Source: CAYQUC01 sp048061315
Lineage (GTDB): Bacteria > Pseudomonadota > Gammaproteobacteria > UBA6429 > Thiohalophilaceae
NCBI GenBank assembly: GCA_048061315.1
Contig: JBGMRJ010000003.1
Span: 1 to 63,188 of the forward strand
Length of the DNA stretch: 63,188 bases
Reading direction: 5' to 3'
Below the pieces are notes generated by a model. It did no database searches and had not been told where the DNA came from. It was given only the letters and a program-made list of their open reading frames with translations. Each line of letters starts with the position of its first letter. The stretch's first letter is position 1. A program made the translations under genes and the position numbers. This document shows, one piece after another, positions 8,463 to 18,800 of this stretch.

Positions 8463-10247
8463 CTATGTCTCTGATTTAACTGGTTTTTTGCGTAATTTTA
8501 TGTGTAATTCTTTTAATTGCGCGTCACTGACCATTGAAGGTGCCTGAGTCATCAAACAACTGGCAGATTGCGTTTTCGGGAATGCCATAACATCTCGAAT
8601 TGATTTTGCATTAGCCATAATCATGACCAGACGATCCAGACCAAATGCCATACCACCGTGAGGAGGACAACCAAATTTTAAGGCATCAAGTAAAAATCCA
8701 AATTTATCCTGGGCCTCATCATCATTGATTCCTAATAATTCAAAAACCGCCGTTTGAATATCCGATTTGAATATACGAATTGAACCACCACCAACTTCTG
8801 AACCATTTAAAACCATGTCATAGGCTTGAGATAACATCGTTTTAGGGTTTTCTTTCAATTCAGAAACATCGTCAGTTGATGGCGCTGTAAATGGATGATG
8901 CAATGCTGCATATCGATTTTCTTTTTCATCAAATTCAAACATCGGAAAATCAACAACCCACAGAGGTTGCCATGTTTCCGAGACCATGCCCTGATCTTCT
9001 CCAAGCTTAACGCGTAAGGCACCCAGAGCTTCATTAACGACCGAAGTTTTATCGGCGCCAAAGAAGATTAAATCACCATCAGCTGCTTTGCTACGAGACA
9101 AGATTGCTTCAATTGCTTCATCTGGTAAAAATTTCAATATGGGTGATTGTAATCCTTCTCTACCTTTAGACACTTCATTAACTTTTATGTAGGCCAGGCC
9201 CTTCGCACCGTAGATACCGACAAATTTAGTGTAATTATCAATTTCTTTACGGCTTAATTTATTTCCCTGAGGCAGATGTAACATGGCGACTCGACCATTT
9301 GGATCCTTAGCCGGTCCGCTAAAAACTTTAAAATCAACATCTGTCAATACATCGGCAATATCGATTAACTCCAGCGGTATACGTAAGTCAGGTTTATCCG
9401 ACCCAAAACGGCTCATTGCTTCCTGATAACTCATTATTGGGAAGGGCTTTGGTAATTCAATCGATAGAACTTTTTGAAAAAGATTTGTAATCAACCCTTC
9501 CATTAATTCCATAATTGCATCTTGATCTAAAAATGTTGTTTCAATATCGACCTGAGTAAATTCAGGTTGGCGATCAGCTCGTAAATCTTCGTCCCGAAAA
9601 CAACGAACAATTTGATAATATTTATCCAGACCACCAATCATCAATAACTGTTTAAATAATTGTGGTGATTGAGGTAAAGCAAAAAAAGCACCATCGTGTG
9701 TTCGGCTTGGAACCAGATAATCACGTGCACCTTCCGGTGTCGCCTTGGTTAACATTGGCGTTTCAATATCCATAAAAGCCTTATCTTCCAGATAACGGCG
9801 GATATTTTGAGTTATCCTGGATCGTAACTTTAAATTCTCCAGCATTTCCGGTCGTCTTAAATCAAGATAGCGATATCGTAATCGGTGTTCTTCGGAGACT
9901 GTATCGTCATCCAGCACGAAAGGCGGTGTCTCAGAACGATTTAAAATAGTGAGTTCTTTACCAAGGATTTCAATCATCCCGGTTTTCATATTCGTGTTTT
10001 TTGTTCCCTCAGGACGATTTCGGACTATACCCTTTACCTGAAGCACAAACTCGTTACGAACCTCTTCTGCTTTTGCAAAAACATCTTTAATATCAGGATC
10101 ATAGACAACCTGCACAATACCTTCGCGATCACGTAAATCGATAAAAATAACGCCACCATGATCACGACGGCGATGTACCCAACCACATATTGTAACTGTC
10201 TGATCTAATTGAGTTTCTGTAATTTCGCCACAATATTGACTTCGCAT
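8463..10247 (-). CDS. aspS: Aspartyl-tRNA synthetase
   Basis: Class IIb aminoacyl-tRNA synthetase that charges tRNA-Asp. The protein of 594 residues has the N-terminal OB anticodon-binding domain (CGWVHRRRDHGG, IDLRDR), motif 2 FRDEDLRADRQPEFTQ around residue 218, the bacterial GAD insertion in the middle, and motif 3 GLDRLVM near residue 535. Length matches the E. coli enzyme (590). It follows DUF502 and the FmdB-type zinc ribbon on the same strand, a common gammaproteobacterial grouping. Whether it is discriminating or also charges Asn cannot be decided here, since gatCAB is not in view. Confidence 0.98.
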   Translation of the reverse strand: MRSQYCGEITETQLDQTVTICGWVHRRRDHGGVIFIDLRDREGIVQVVYDPDIKDVFAKAEEVRNEFVLQVKGIVRNRPEGTKNTNMKTGMIEILGKELTILNRSETPPFVLDDDTVSEEHRLRYRYLDLRRPEMLENLKLRSRITQNIRRYLEDKAFMDIETPMLTKATPEGARDYLVPSRTHDGAFFALPQSPQLFKQLLMIGGLDKYYQIVRCFRDEDLRADRQPEFTQVDIETTFLDQDAIMELMEGLITNLFQKVLSIELPKPFPIMSYQEAMSRFGSDKPDLRIPLELIDIADVLTDVDFKVFSGPAKDPNGRVAMLHLPQGNKLSRKEIDNYTKFVGIYGAKGLAYIKVNEVSKGREGLQSPILKFLPDEAIEAILSRSKAADGDLIFFGADKTSVVNEALGALRVKLGEDQGMVSETWQPLWVVDFPMFEFDEKENRYAALHHPFTAPSTDDVSELKENPKTMLSQAYDMVLNGSEVGGGSIRIFKSDIQTAVFELLGINDDEAQDKFGFLLDALKFGCPPHGGMAFGLDRLVMIMANAKSIRDVMAFPKTQSASCLMTQAPSMVSDAQLKELHIKLRKKPVKSET

Positions 10248-10387
10248 AGCCTAGTACCCTGTCTATAAATCTGATTTTAATTCTGAATTTCGCTTAAGTA
10301 AGGGCGGAATGTTACGGATTGAAGCCTTGAAGTGCAACTAAATGCTTAAAATATATCGAATATTTTAACGTAATGCTAAATCTGTTG

Positions 10388-11011
10388 TTATTTTTGCTGT
10401 GCCTGAATATCGGAATCTGGGACAACGACTCCCATGGAGATCAACATTTTTAAACCATCATCGACACTCATATCCAGTTCGACCACATCTTTCTTAGGAA
10501 CCATGATAAAAAAACCGGAGGTCGGATTGGGTGTGGTTGGAACATAAACATTAATGACATCTTCACCCGTTTTAAATTGAGCTTCCCCAACATCAATTCC
10601 CGTTTGAAACGCCAGGGTCCATAAACCTTTGCGCGGATATTCCAGTAACAACACTTTACGAAAAGATTGTCCTCCCGAAACAAAAACTGTTTCCATCAAT
10701 TGTTTTACACCGGCATAAATTGAACGCACTAATGGAATTCTGGATAATAATGATTCGGCAAGTGCGACAAACTGCTTGCCAAATAAATTTGCAAATACCA
10801 CACCTGTCACGAATACAATTAATACCGATAAGACAACACCTAAACCGGGAATATGAAAACCAATTAAGGTGTCGGGTTGATACTGTTTTGGGATTAAAAC
10901 CAGCGTTTTATCCATCACTCCCACCAGAAAACTGATTACAAATGCAGTAACACCTAATGGAACCCAAACCAGTAAGCCTGCAATTATCGAACGACGGAAA
11001 AATGATAGCAT
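10388..11011 (-). CDS. DUF502 inner-membrane protein
   Basis: A 207-residue DUF502 family protein with two N-terminal membrane helices (about 8-33 and 55-80), then a soluble region with LLSRIPLVRSIYAGVKQ and the PTTPNPTSGFF motif typical of the family. Function is unknown; homologues occur in bacteria and plant endomembranes. It lies between the FmdB-type zinc ribbon and aspS and probably shares their transcript (28 bases after the former, 140 before the latter). Confidence 0.9.
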   Translation of the reverse strand: MLSFFRRSIIAGLLVWVPLGVTAFVISFLVGVMDKTLVLIPKQYQPDTLIGFHIPGLGVVLSVLIVFVTGVVFANLFGKQFVALAESLLSRIPLVRSIYAGVKQLMETVFVSGGQSFRKVLLLEYPRKGLWTLAFQTGIDVGEAQFKTGEDVINVYVPTTPNPTSGFFIMVPKKDVVELDMSVDDGLKMLISMGVVVPDSDIQAQQK

Positions 11012-11039
11012 TATTGTTATTCCATAAAGTCAATGACGT

Positions 11040-11318
11040 TTACTTTGAAACAGATTTTGATTTTTTATCTTTAGTGGCTTTATCCGGTTTTTTCGTAGTG
11101 GGCTCTTTTTTAGTCTCTGTTACATTTTTCTTTTTGCCACTCTTAAAATCCGTTTCATACCAGCCACTGCCACTTAATCGAAAGCCAGCAGCAGAAATCA
11201 ACTTCTTCAAGGATTTTTCATGACATGCCGGGCACTCTACCAAAGCATCGTCACTCATTTTTTGTAATGCTTCCATTTCATGTCCGCACGACTCACACTG
11301 ATATTCATAAATAGGCAT
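11040..11318 (-). CDS. FmdB-family zinc ribbon protein
   Basis: A 92-residue protein with an N-terminal zinc ribbon: C8 and C11, then C29 and C32, within the MPIYEYQCESCGH start that defines the FmdB/CxxC regulatory-protein family. The C-terminal half is Lys/Thr/Ser-rich and probably disordered, possibly binding nucleic acid (inference). It heads the minus-strand run FmdB, DUF502, aspS. Confidence 0.9.
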   Translation of the reverse strand: MPIYEYQCESCGHEMEALQKMSDDALVECPACHEKSLKKLISAAGFRLSGSGWYETDFKSGKKKNVTETKKEPTTKKPDKATKDKKSKSVSK

Positions 11319-11575
11319 TAATTATTAACTCCTGACATATTCTCGGAAATAACACAAAGAATGATTATTGGTACACATTTAATGGCTTATTATAATCGAT
11401 TGATTTCTGGTTTAAAATCAATAAATTCTAACAAAAACACACATTTAGCGATTAATGCGTAAAATAGTTATAATTTTACGTTTATTCAGTGCACGTCTAA
11501 TTTATACTAATCCTGGTTTAGAAATAAATTACATTGTCGACAATATAAAAATACACATCATAACAAACTATAACT

Positions 11576-12415
11576 ATGTCTGCTGATTCAAAAAAAACAA
11601 TATTAATTACCGGGTGTTCAAGTGGTATCGGCATTTGTGTGGCCAACGGACTTAAAGACCGAGGTCACCATGTTATTGCAACAGCACGACGAAAAGAAGA
11701 TGTAACCCGATTACAACTCAATGGTTTCGATGCCTATCATCTTGATCTTCGTGATAGCTTATCAATTCAAAATGCGGTTAAAGAAACACTATATTGCACA
11801 AAAGGACGCCTTGATGTTTTATTTAACAACGGTGCTTATGGACAAGCCGGTGCAGTAGAAGATCTATCTCGTGATGCTCTTCGGGAACAGTTTGAAACGA
11901 ACCTTTTTGGCTGGCATGAACTGACTAATTTAATTTTACCGGTTATGCGAAAGCAAGGTCATGGTCGCATAATTCAAAACAGCTCGGTTTTGGGTTTTGT
12001 AAGTCTGCCGTACCGAGGTGCCTACAATGCTAGTAAATATGCCTTAGAAGGTCTAAGCGACACGTTACGTCAGGAGTTACGTGGATCGAATATTCATCTT
12101 AGTCTGATTGAACCCGGCCCGATTAAAAGCAAATTTCGAGAAAATGCGCTAAACGCATTTAATCGACACATCGATGTAGACAAAAGTGCGCATAAAATTA
12201 AATATAAAATACTTCTGGAGCGACTGGGGAAAAAAGGCTCCGCTAGTGTATTCACCTTGACACCGGAAGCCGTTTTAAAAAAAGTGATTCATGCAATCGA
12301 ACATCCGAAACCTAAAATTCGATATTACGTTACTTTTCCTACTTATCTTTTTGGCTTTTTAAAACGGGTGTTATCGCAACGAATTCTTGACAATATCACT
12401 TCAAAAGTTGAGTGA
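11576..12415 (+). CDS. Short-chain dehydrogenase/reductase
   Basis: A 279-residue classical SDR oxidoreductase. The NAD(P)-binding motif TGCSSGIG is at residues 12-19, the structural NNGAYG motif near 84, and the catalytic triad S137, Y150 and K154 (YNASK) is complete. ARR after the second beta strand suggests NADP(H) preference. The substrate cannot be told; family members act on steroids, acyl or aldehyde compounds. It stands alone on the plus strand and converges with the response-regulator gene 29 bases downstream. Confidence 0.9.
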   Translation: MSADSKKTILITGCSSGIGICVANGLKDRGHHVIATARRKEDVTRLQLNGFDAYHLDLRDSLSIQNAVKETLYCTKGRLDVLFNNGAYGQAGAVEDLSRDALREQFETNLFGWHELTNLILPVMRKQGHGRIIQNSSVLGFVSLPYRGAYNASKYALEGLSDTLRQELRGSNIHLSLIEPGPIKSKFRENALNAFNRHIDVDKSAHKIKYKILLERLGKKGSASVFTLTPEAVLKKVIHAIEHPKPKIRYYVTFPTYLFGFLKRVLSQRILDNITSKVE

Positions 12416-12444
12416 CTTAAATTTTACAGTGATGAATGATTTAA

Positions 12445-12963
12445 TTAATCGTATAAAGGATCGGAATGAGCGTTTTCTGCCGCTTGCAATTTATGAAGTT
12501 TAGCTAACTCTCGTTCTCGTAATACTTGCTCTACTTTCACAAATAATGAACCACGTTCGATTGGTTTTGGAATAAAGTCATTTGCACCTAGTCGCATTAC
12601 CCAAACTTTTTCAGTCGCTTGCTCTGAACCACTTATGATAATGATTGGAATTTCATTGGTTGAAGGATCTTTACGTAATAAACGCGTCGCCTGGAATCCA
12701 TTGATCCCCGGCATAATAACATCCATTAAGATCAAATCAGGTCGATGTGAGCGCGCTAATTGAATTCCACGTTCGCCATCAGCGGCTGCCAGTGTTGCGT
12801 AACCTGCTTGTGATAAGGCCGTTTTCAACATATGCACTACCGTTCGGGAATCATCAACAATAAGAATAGTTTCAGTTACCTTACTTGAAGAACGTGATCG
12901 TGTTCGGCGTTCTTTTGGTGTTGTCGTGCGATTAAATAGGCTTTTAAATACCAAGCTTGCCAT
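12445..12963 (-). CDS. Single-domain response regulator (PilG/PilH-like)
   Basis: A CheY-like receiver with a basic, Ser/Arg-rich N-terminal tail of about 30 residues and no output domain. D37/D38 form the acidic pocket, D81 in LILMDVIMPG is the phospho-acceptor, and the conserved Lys is in PKPIE. It resembles the PilG/PilH receivers of twitching motility, but no pil genes are in view. I start it at the ATG at 12963, 10 codons inside the longest frame, because GGAG lies 6 bases ahead of it; the longer form has no such site. That gives 172 residues. Confidence 0.88.
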   Translation of the reverse strand: MASLVFKSLFNRTTTPKERRTRSRSSSKVTETILIVDDSRTVVHMLKTALSQAGYATLAAADGERGIQLARSHRPDLILMDVIMPGINGFQATRLLRKDPSTNEIPIIIISGSEQATEKVWVMRLGANDFIPKPIERGSLFVKVEQVLRERELAKLHKLQAAENAHSDPLYD

Positions 12964-13341
12964 TGTTACTCCATTATTTTCAGTAAAAATCACTCAAATA
13001 TTAAGATTGTACATACTTTAAACTATTGTTGTTTTCGCTGCAATGAACTAGTTCTAAATTACAGAAAAGGAATTCAAAAACTTATCATATGATATAATTA
13101 CTAAACAATTCAATAAGATAATAGAGTAGAATTTCATTAGCAAATACCTGTAAATTATTTTACACGAATAACAAAAAAAGATATCAAGAAAAATTTCATC
13201 TAATTTAAAATAGATTCGATGCATTACTAATAAATCGATATTTTCGATTAGATAACGCATTTAACGTTACTTAATTAAACAATAAAAACAGTCAGAACTA
13301 ATAATTTAATTTAAACTTCCTACTAGATAACCACAGAAACC
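12964..13341. other. Intergenic region without a supported gene
   Basis: 378 AT-rich bases between the divergent response-regulator and DUF2288 genes. It must carry promoters for both. A 68-codon minus-strand frame at 13054-13260 is low-complexity, has no ribosome site and no recognisable similarity, so I do not call it. I see no RNA gene or clear repeat. Confidence 0.6.
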
Positions 13342-13638
13342 ATGAATACCAAAGAATTAAAAGAAAGTCTTGAATTAGAAAGCGGAACCTTGTGCTGGAA
13401 AGAACTTGAAAAACATTTTGCGCGTGGTGTAATCAGAATAGTTTCTCTCGATACCAACATGATTGATATCGCAATCGACATTGCTCAAGATAATTCTGAA
13501 AAAATCGCCAATGCATTGGCATCTCAAACGCTTACCGAAGCAACTGACTCTCAAGCTAAACAATGGCAACAATTAAACTCAGTATTTCGATGTGTCGTCA
13601 TTGCCCCTTTTGTATTAATTCAAGAAAATAAGACTTAA
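13342..13638 (+). CDS. DUF2288 family protein
   Basis: A 98-residue protein matching the DUF2288 pattern: WKELEKHFARG near residue 20, an acidic helical centre, and a C-terminal VVIAPFVLIQE. It has no signal peptide or membrane segment, so it is probably cytosolic. Function is unknown. It is followed 120 bases later by a PilZ gene on the same strand. Confidence 0.85.
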   Translation: MNTKELKESLELESGTLCWKELEKHFARGVIRIVSLDTNMIDIAIDIAQDNSEKIANALASQTLTEATDSQAKQWQQLNSVFRCVVIAPFVLIQENKT

Positions 13639-13758
13639 TCTAAGTTCAAATAATTTAGTACCCTGCTAACTTGATAATTAGCTTATCTAATATAATATTA
13701 TTTAGTAATACAATTATTTTCTTTTTACTCTAGCCATATATCAACCATAAGGATTTTC

Positions 13759-14154
13759 ATGCAAACCAATATTGCCTCGAAAGAAAATCGTCGCTTTGAA
13801 CGTGTTACACCTGAATCAGGTGAACCTATAATTGTTGATATTAACGGTACAAATTTTATTGATATATTAAAAGCAGGCAATATTAGTTTAGGTGGTGTGA
13901 ATATTTCCGTCGTTCATGGATTCAAAGGTTGTGAAATTGAAAAACAGGTTAACCTTGCAATTAAATTACCGGATCCAGTGAATAAAAGTTTTTCAGCTAC
14001 GGGTAAAATCAAACATATTTCCGGTGATGCATTTGGTGTTAATTTTCTGTCAATGCACAAACATGGAGAAAAAATGTTACGCCAATATTTACTTTATCAT
14101 CAAAAAGAGAAATCAACCTGGAAATCAATTCGGTATTTTTGTCATTTATTCTAA
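13759..14154 (+). CDS. PilZ-domain protein, predicted c-di-GMP receptor
   Basis: A 131-residue single PilZ domain. Both ligand-binding motifs are visible: RRFER near residues 11-15 (RxxxR) and NISLGG near 40-45 ((D/N)xSxxG), so binding of cyclic di-GMP is likely. There is no effector domain; such stand-alone proteins usually act by binding partners. It converges with the yadGH-type exporter. SD-like AAGGA lies just upstream of its ATG. Confidence 0.88.
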   Translation: MQTNIASKENRRFERVTPESGEPIIVDINGTNFIDILKAGNISLGGVNISVVHGFKGCEIEKQVNLAIKLPDPVNKSFSATGKIKHISGDAFGVNFLSMHKHGEKMLRQYLLYHQKEKSTWKSIRYFCHLF

Positions 14155-14199
14155 ATAACCTGAACTTGGGTTACGAAAAATTTCAATTAAAGCTATCGC

Positions 14200-14973
14200 T
14201 TAATTTCTTATGCCAATTCCTTTATTTAAAAGATACAAGGCCAAAGAAAAAAGGCTAATCACGAATAATATTATTATTGTAAAAGCCGTCACAAGATTGA
14301 TATCAGATACTCCGATAAAACTATAGCGAAAAGCATTAACCATATAGAGCAATGGATTAAATAAAGAAATTGCTTGCCAGAAATCCGATAACATATTAAC
14401 AGAATAAAATACGCCACCTAAATAAATTAACGGTGTTAATACAAAAGTAGGAATAATGGAAATATCGTCAAATGATTTTGCGTATACCGCATTAATTATG
14501 CCAGCAATAGAGAATAACACCGCAGTTAAAAACACAACACAAATGGCAATTGGAATTGAGTGAATATTCAAATCAATAAACATAAGCGACACAATAGTTA
14601 CTACACCACCAACGATTAATCCACGCGCTACGCCTCCAAAGATAAAGCCAAGTAAAATAATATAATTCGGCATCGGAGACACTTGCATTTCTTCAATATG
14701 TCTTTGAAATTTCGCACTAAAAAATGATGACACGACATTCGAATATGAATTATTAATCACCGACATTAAGATAATCCCCGGTACTATATATTCCATGTAG
14801 GTATGATCGCCTATATTGCCAATTTGGCTTCCGATTAAACTGCCAAAAATTATAAAATACAATGTCATTGTAATTCCAGCAGGAAGAACAGTTTGAATCC
14901 AGATGCGTAGAAATCGTAGCATTTCTTTTTTTACAATTGTTTGAAAAGCTGTAAATTGTTCGGTTAAGCGCAT
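14200..14973 (-). CDS. yadH: ABC-2 type exporter permease, YadH-like
   Basis: A 257-residue membrane protein with six predicted helices, the ABC-2 permease fold. It closely resembles E. coli YadH (256 residues), with the MEYIVPGIILM region and the LGGVFYS motif. It would pair with the ATPase encoded 1 base upstream to form an exporter of unknown substrate. The stop is followed by the convergent PilZ gene. Confidence 0.92.
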   Translation of the reverse strand: MRLTEQFTAFQTIVKKEMLRFLRIWIQTVLPAGITMTLYFIIFGSLIGSQIGNIGDHTYMEYIVPGIILMSVINNSYSNVVSSFFSAKFQRHIEEMQVSPMPNYIILLGFIFGGVARGLIVGGVVTIVSLMFIDLNIHSIPIAICVVFLTAVLFSIAGIINAVYAKSFDDISIIPTFVLTPLIYLGGVFYSVNMLSDFWQAISLFNPLLYMVNAFRYSFIGVSDINLVTAFTIIILFVISLFSLALYLLNKGIGIRN

Positions 14974-14974
14974 C

Positions 14975-15889
14975 TTATTTCACCAGGTTAATAAAAAGTT
15001 CTTCCAGACGATTTGATTTACTTCTCAAACTACTAACTGAAATATTTTGTTTTGATAATTCTTTAAAAAGATCATTAATATTCTGATTATTTTCCACATC
15101 GATTTCTAACGTAGTTTCATCAATATAGCGTGAATCGAAATGTGATAATTCGGGAGCAGAATCTAAAGGCCGGTTAAGGTTTAGTACAAAAGTTTCTTTA
15201 TGTAATGTGGCTAACAAGTCTTTCATGGCTGAATTTTCGATTATTTTCCCTTGATCAATGATTGCAATATTCTTACAGAGTTGCTCCGCTTCTTCGAGAT
15301 AATGTGTTGTTAGAATAATCGTTGTGCCATTATTATTCATCTCTCTCAGAAAATCCCACATCGATCGGCGTATCTCTATATCAACACCCGCCGTTGGTTC
15401 ATCCAGGATTAATAATTTTGGATTGTGAATTAAGGCTCGCGCTATCATCAAACGTCGTTTCATTCCGCCGGATAAATCTCGTGCCATCGACTTTCGCTTA
15501 TCCCACAAAACCAGTTTTTTTAGATATAACTCAACATTTTTTTGTGCCAGTTGTCGTGGTATTCCATAGTAACCTGCTTGATTGATTAATATCTCTTCTA
15601 CAATTTCAAATTGATTAAAATTAAATTCCTGGGGTACTAAACCAATGCAACTTTTAGCAGCTTCACGATCTTTATCCAGATCAAAACCCATAATCGATAC
15701 CGAACCATCAGTTTTGTTAACAAGAGAGCTGATTATTCCTATCGCTGTTGATTTCCCAGCACCATTAGGACCCAATAATGCAAAAAAATCGCCTTGCTGA
15801 ACTTCAAAACTAATTCCTCGTAATGCATGAACGTTTGTTTTATACGTTTTAGTCAGGTCTTTAATTATTAAAGCAGGAACTGCTGACAT
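14975..15889 (-). CDS. yadG: ABC exporter ATPase, YadG-like
   Basis: A 304-residue ATP-binding subunit. Walker A GPNGAGKST is at 40-48, signature LSGGM at 139-143 and Walker B LLILDEP at 159-165; TTHYLEEAE contains the switch His. Similarity to E. coli YadG runs end to end, including the C-terminal LEELFINLV. The start lies only 1 base after the purL stop, so the ABC pair is probably read through from purL, an association with no obvious functional logic. Confidence 0.95.
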   Translation of the reverse strand: MSAVPALIIKDLTKTYKTNVHALRGISFEVQQGDFFALLGPNGAGKSTAIGIISSLVNKTDGSVSIMGFDLDKDREAAKSCIGLVPQEFNFNQFEIVEEILINQAGYYGIPRQLAQKNVELYLKKLVLWDKRKSMARDLSGGMKRRLMIARALIHNPKLLILDEPTAGVDIEIRRSMWDFLREMNNNGTTIILTTHYLEEAEQLCKNIAIIDQGKIIENSAMKDLLATLHKETFVLNLNRPLDSAPELSHFDSRYIDETTLEIDVENNQNINDLFKELSKQNISVSSLRSKSNRLEELFINLVK

Positions 15890-15890
15890 A

Positions 15891-18800
15891 TTAATCTACC
15901 CATACCCTGGCATTTTGGAACATCCGTAACCAGGGTGCATCTTCTAACCAATCATCAGGGTGCCAGGAGTTTTGTACGCTTCGATAAACGCGTTCAGGAT
16001 GTGGCATCATAATTGTAACCCTACCATCATCACTGGTGAGACCGGTAATACCGTAACACGAACCATTTGGATTCAAAGGATATAGTTCTGTAGGGCTATC
16101 TTGATGATCAACATATTGCATGCAGACAGAATTATCCAGTGCAGCTTGTGTGGCGCTATTAGAACTAAACTGGGTATGTCCTTCGCCATGAGCAACTGCA
16201 ATTGGTAATACAGAACCTGCCATGCCTTTTAAGAAGATAGAGTTCGACTCTTTTATTTTAACTAAGGAGAATCTGGCTTCAAATTGTTCTGAAGAATTTT
16301 TAACAAAATGGGGCCAATGATCAGTGCCGGGTATCAGTTCTTTTAAATTGGATAACATTTGACAACCATTACACACACCTAATGTAAAACTGTCTTTTCG
16401 AGTAAAGAAAGTTTGAAATTGATCTTTTAATTCATCATGAAATAATATTGACTTCGCCCAACCACCACCAGCACCCAGAACATCACCATAAGAAAAACCA
16501 CCGCATGCTACCAGACCGGTGAAATCATTGAAATTAACTGCACCAGACATAACATCACTCATATGAACATCAACACTCTCAAAGCCAACACGATCAAATG
16601 CAGATGCCATTTCAATATGGCCATTAACACCCTGCTCTCGTAATATAATAACTCTGGGACGACTGCCTATATTGATGTAAGGTGCAGAGATATCGGTATT
16701 GTGATCAAAACTTAAACTGACATGTAAACCTGAATCATCCTTATTCTTTAATAATTCATTTTCTTGTCGGGCACAATCCGCATTATCTCGAATTGACTGC
16801 ATTTGATAACTTGTATTAGACCATGCCAATCTAAGATCAGTTAATGATTCTTGCAGGATGGTGCTATCTTTTGATTTTATATGCAAATCAAAAGTTTGGT
16901 TCAAGCTACCAATAACTGTATATGGCAGTTTAGACCTTGTTAATATTTTTATAATTTCATCAAGGTTAGAATTCAACACCTGAATAACACAACCTAACTC
17001 TTCATTAAATAGAATAGAAATAGTGTCACCCGATAATTTGCTTATATCAACATCAATTCCAACATGACCGGCAAAAGCCATTTCAGCTAATGTTATTAAT
17101 AAGCCACCATCAGATCGATCATGATATGCTTGTAATAAATTTTTAGTATTTAAATTTTGAATGGTCTCAAAAAAGGCTTTAAGTAATTTTGGAGAATCCA
17201 AATCAGCAGGATTTTCACCTATTTTTTTATAAACTTGTGCCAAACACGAAGCACCCATTCTATTTTGTCCATTACCTAAATCAATCACGATTAAACTACT
17301 GTCACCTTGATCGGTTCTCAATTGCGGTGTTAAGGTTTTTCGAACATCCATTACACGTGAAAACGCCGTAATTATTAGTGACAATGGCGCTGTGACACTT
17401 TTTGATTCAGTGTTATCCTGATCATCCTGCCATACGGTTTTCATCGACATAGAGTCCTTGCCTACCGGAATAGTTATTTTTAAATCCGGACACAACTCCA
17501 TACCAACAGTTTTAACGGCATCATACAGTCCACTGTCTTCACCCGGATGACCTGCTGGTGCCATCCAGTTAGCTGATAATACAATGTCACTGATCGATTC
17601 AATATTGGATGCCGCAATATTCGTAATCGCTTCGGCAACCGCTAATCTGGCTGAATTCGTATGATTAATTAGTGCCACCGGTGTTCGCTCGCCAACGGCC
17701 ATCGCTTCACCGGTATATCCCCGATAACTGCTGCTGGTAACTGCAACATCGGCAACCGGTACTTGCCATGGACCAACCATTTGATCCCGGGTAACCATGC
17801 CTGTAACAGAACGATCGCCGATAGTAATTAGAAATGACTTATCCGCAACAGTTGGAAGCGCTAACACCCGATAGACAGCTTGTTTAAGATCAATATTCTG
17901 ATAATCAAATAGTTGCGATTCTATTTTTACACTTTTTACATCACGCAACATTTTAGGTGGTTTGCCTAATAATACATCCATCGGAATATCGATGGGTCTA
18001 TTCTCAAAATGACTATCGTTTAGTACCAGTTGTTTTTTTGTTGTGGCTTCGCCAATAACGGCATAGGGGCACCGTTCCCGATCACAAATATCCTTAAATA
18101 ATTGTACGTCAGTTTTTGAAATAGCAAGTACATAACGTTCTTGAGATTCATTACACCAAATTTCCAATGGTGACATGCCTGGTTCGTCATTAGGAATTGC
18201 TCTTAAATTATAAATTGCACCACGATTACAATCATTCACTAACTCCGGCATTGCATTTGATAAACCACCAGCCCCGACATCATGAATACTAATAATCGGA
18301 TTAAGTTCATTCATATTGCAACAATGATCAATCACTTCCTGGGCGCGTCGTTCCATTTCCGGATTACCACGTTGCACCGATGCAAAATCCAGATCTTCAT
18401 GACTTTGACCCGTTTGCATGCTCGATGCTGCACCACCACCCAAACCAATTAACATTGCGGGCCCACCTATCACTAATAATTGTGCACCTTGTGGAATTTG
18501 ATTTTTTTCGATATTCGGTTCACGTATATTACCTAAGCCCCCGGCGAGCATTATCGGCTTATGATAACCGCGAATTTCATCTCCGTTTGTTCCAGGTACT
18601 TTTTCTTCATAGGTTCTAAAGTAACCACAAATATTAGGTCGGCCAAATTCATTATTAAATGCAGCTGCACCAATGGGCCCTTCCAGCATTATTTCAAGTG
18701 CCGATGCTATTCGTGCAGGTTTACCGTAATCAGTTTCCCAGGCTTGAAGCGCACCGGGAATTTTCAGATTAGAAACTGAGAAACCACATAAACCGGCTTT

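Noticed and set aside
13054..13260. 68-codon minus-strand frame
   Set aside because: Low-complexity Ile/Tyr/Phe-rich sequence from AT-rich DNA, no ribosome site, no likeness to known proteins.
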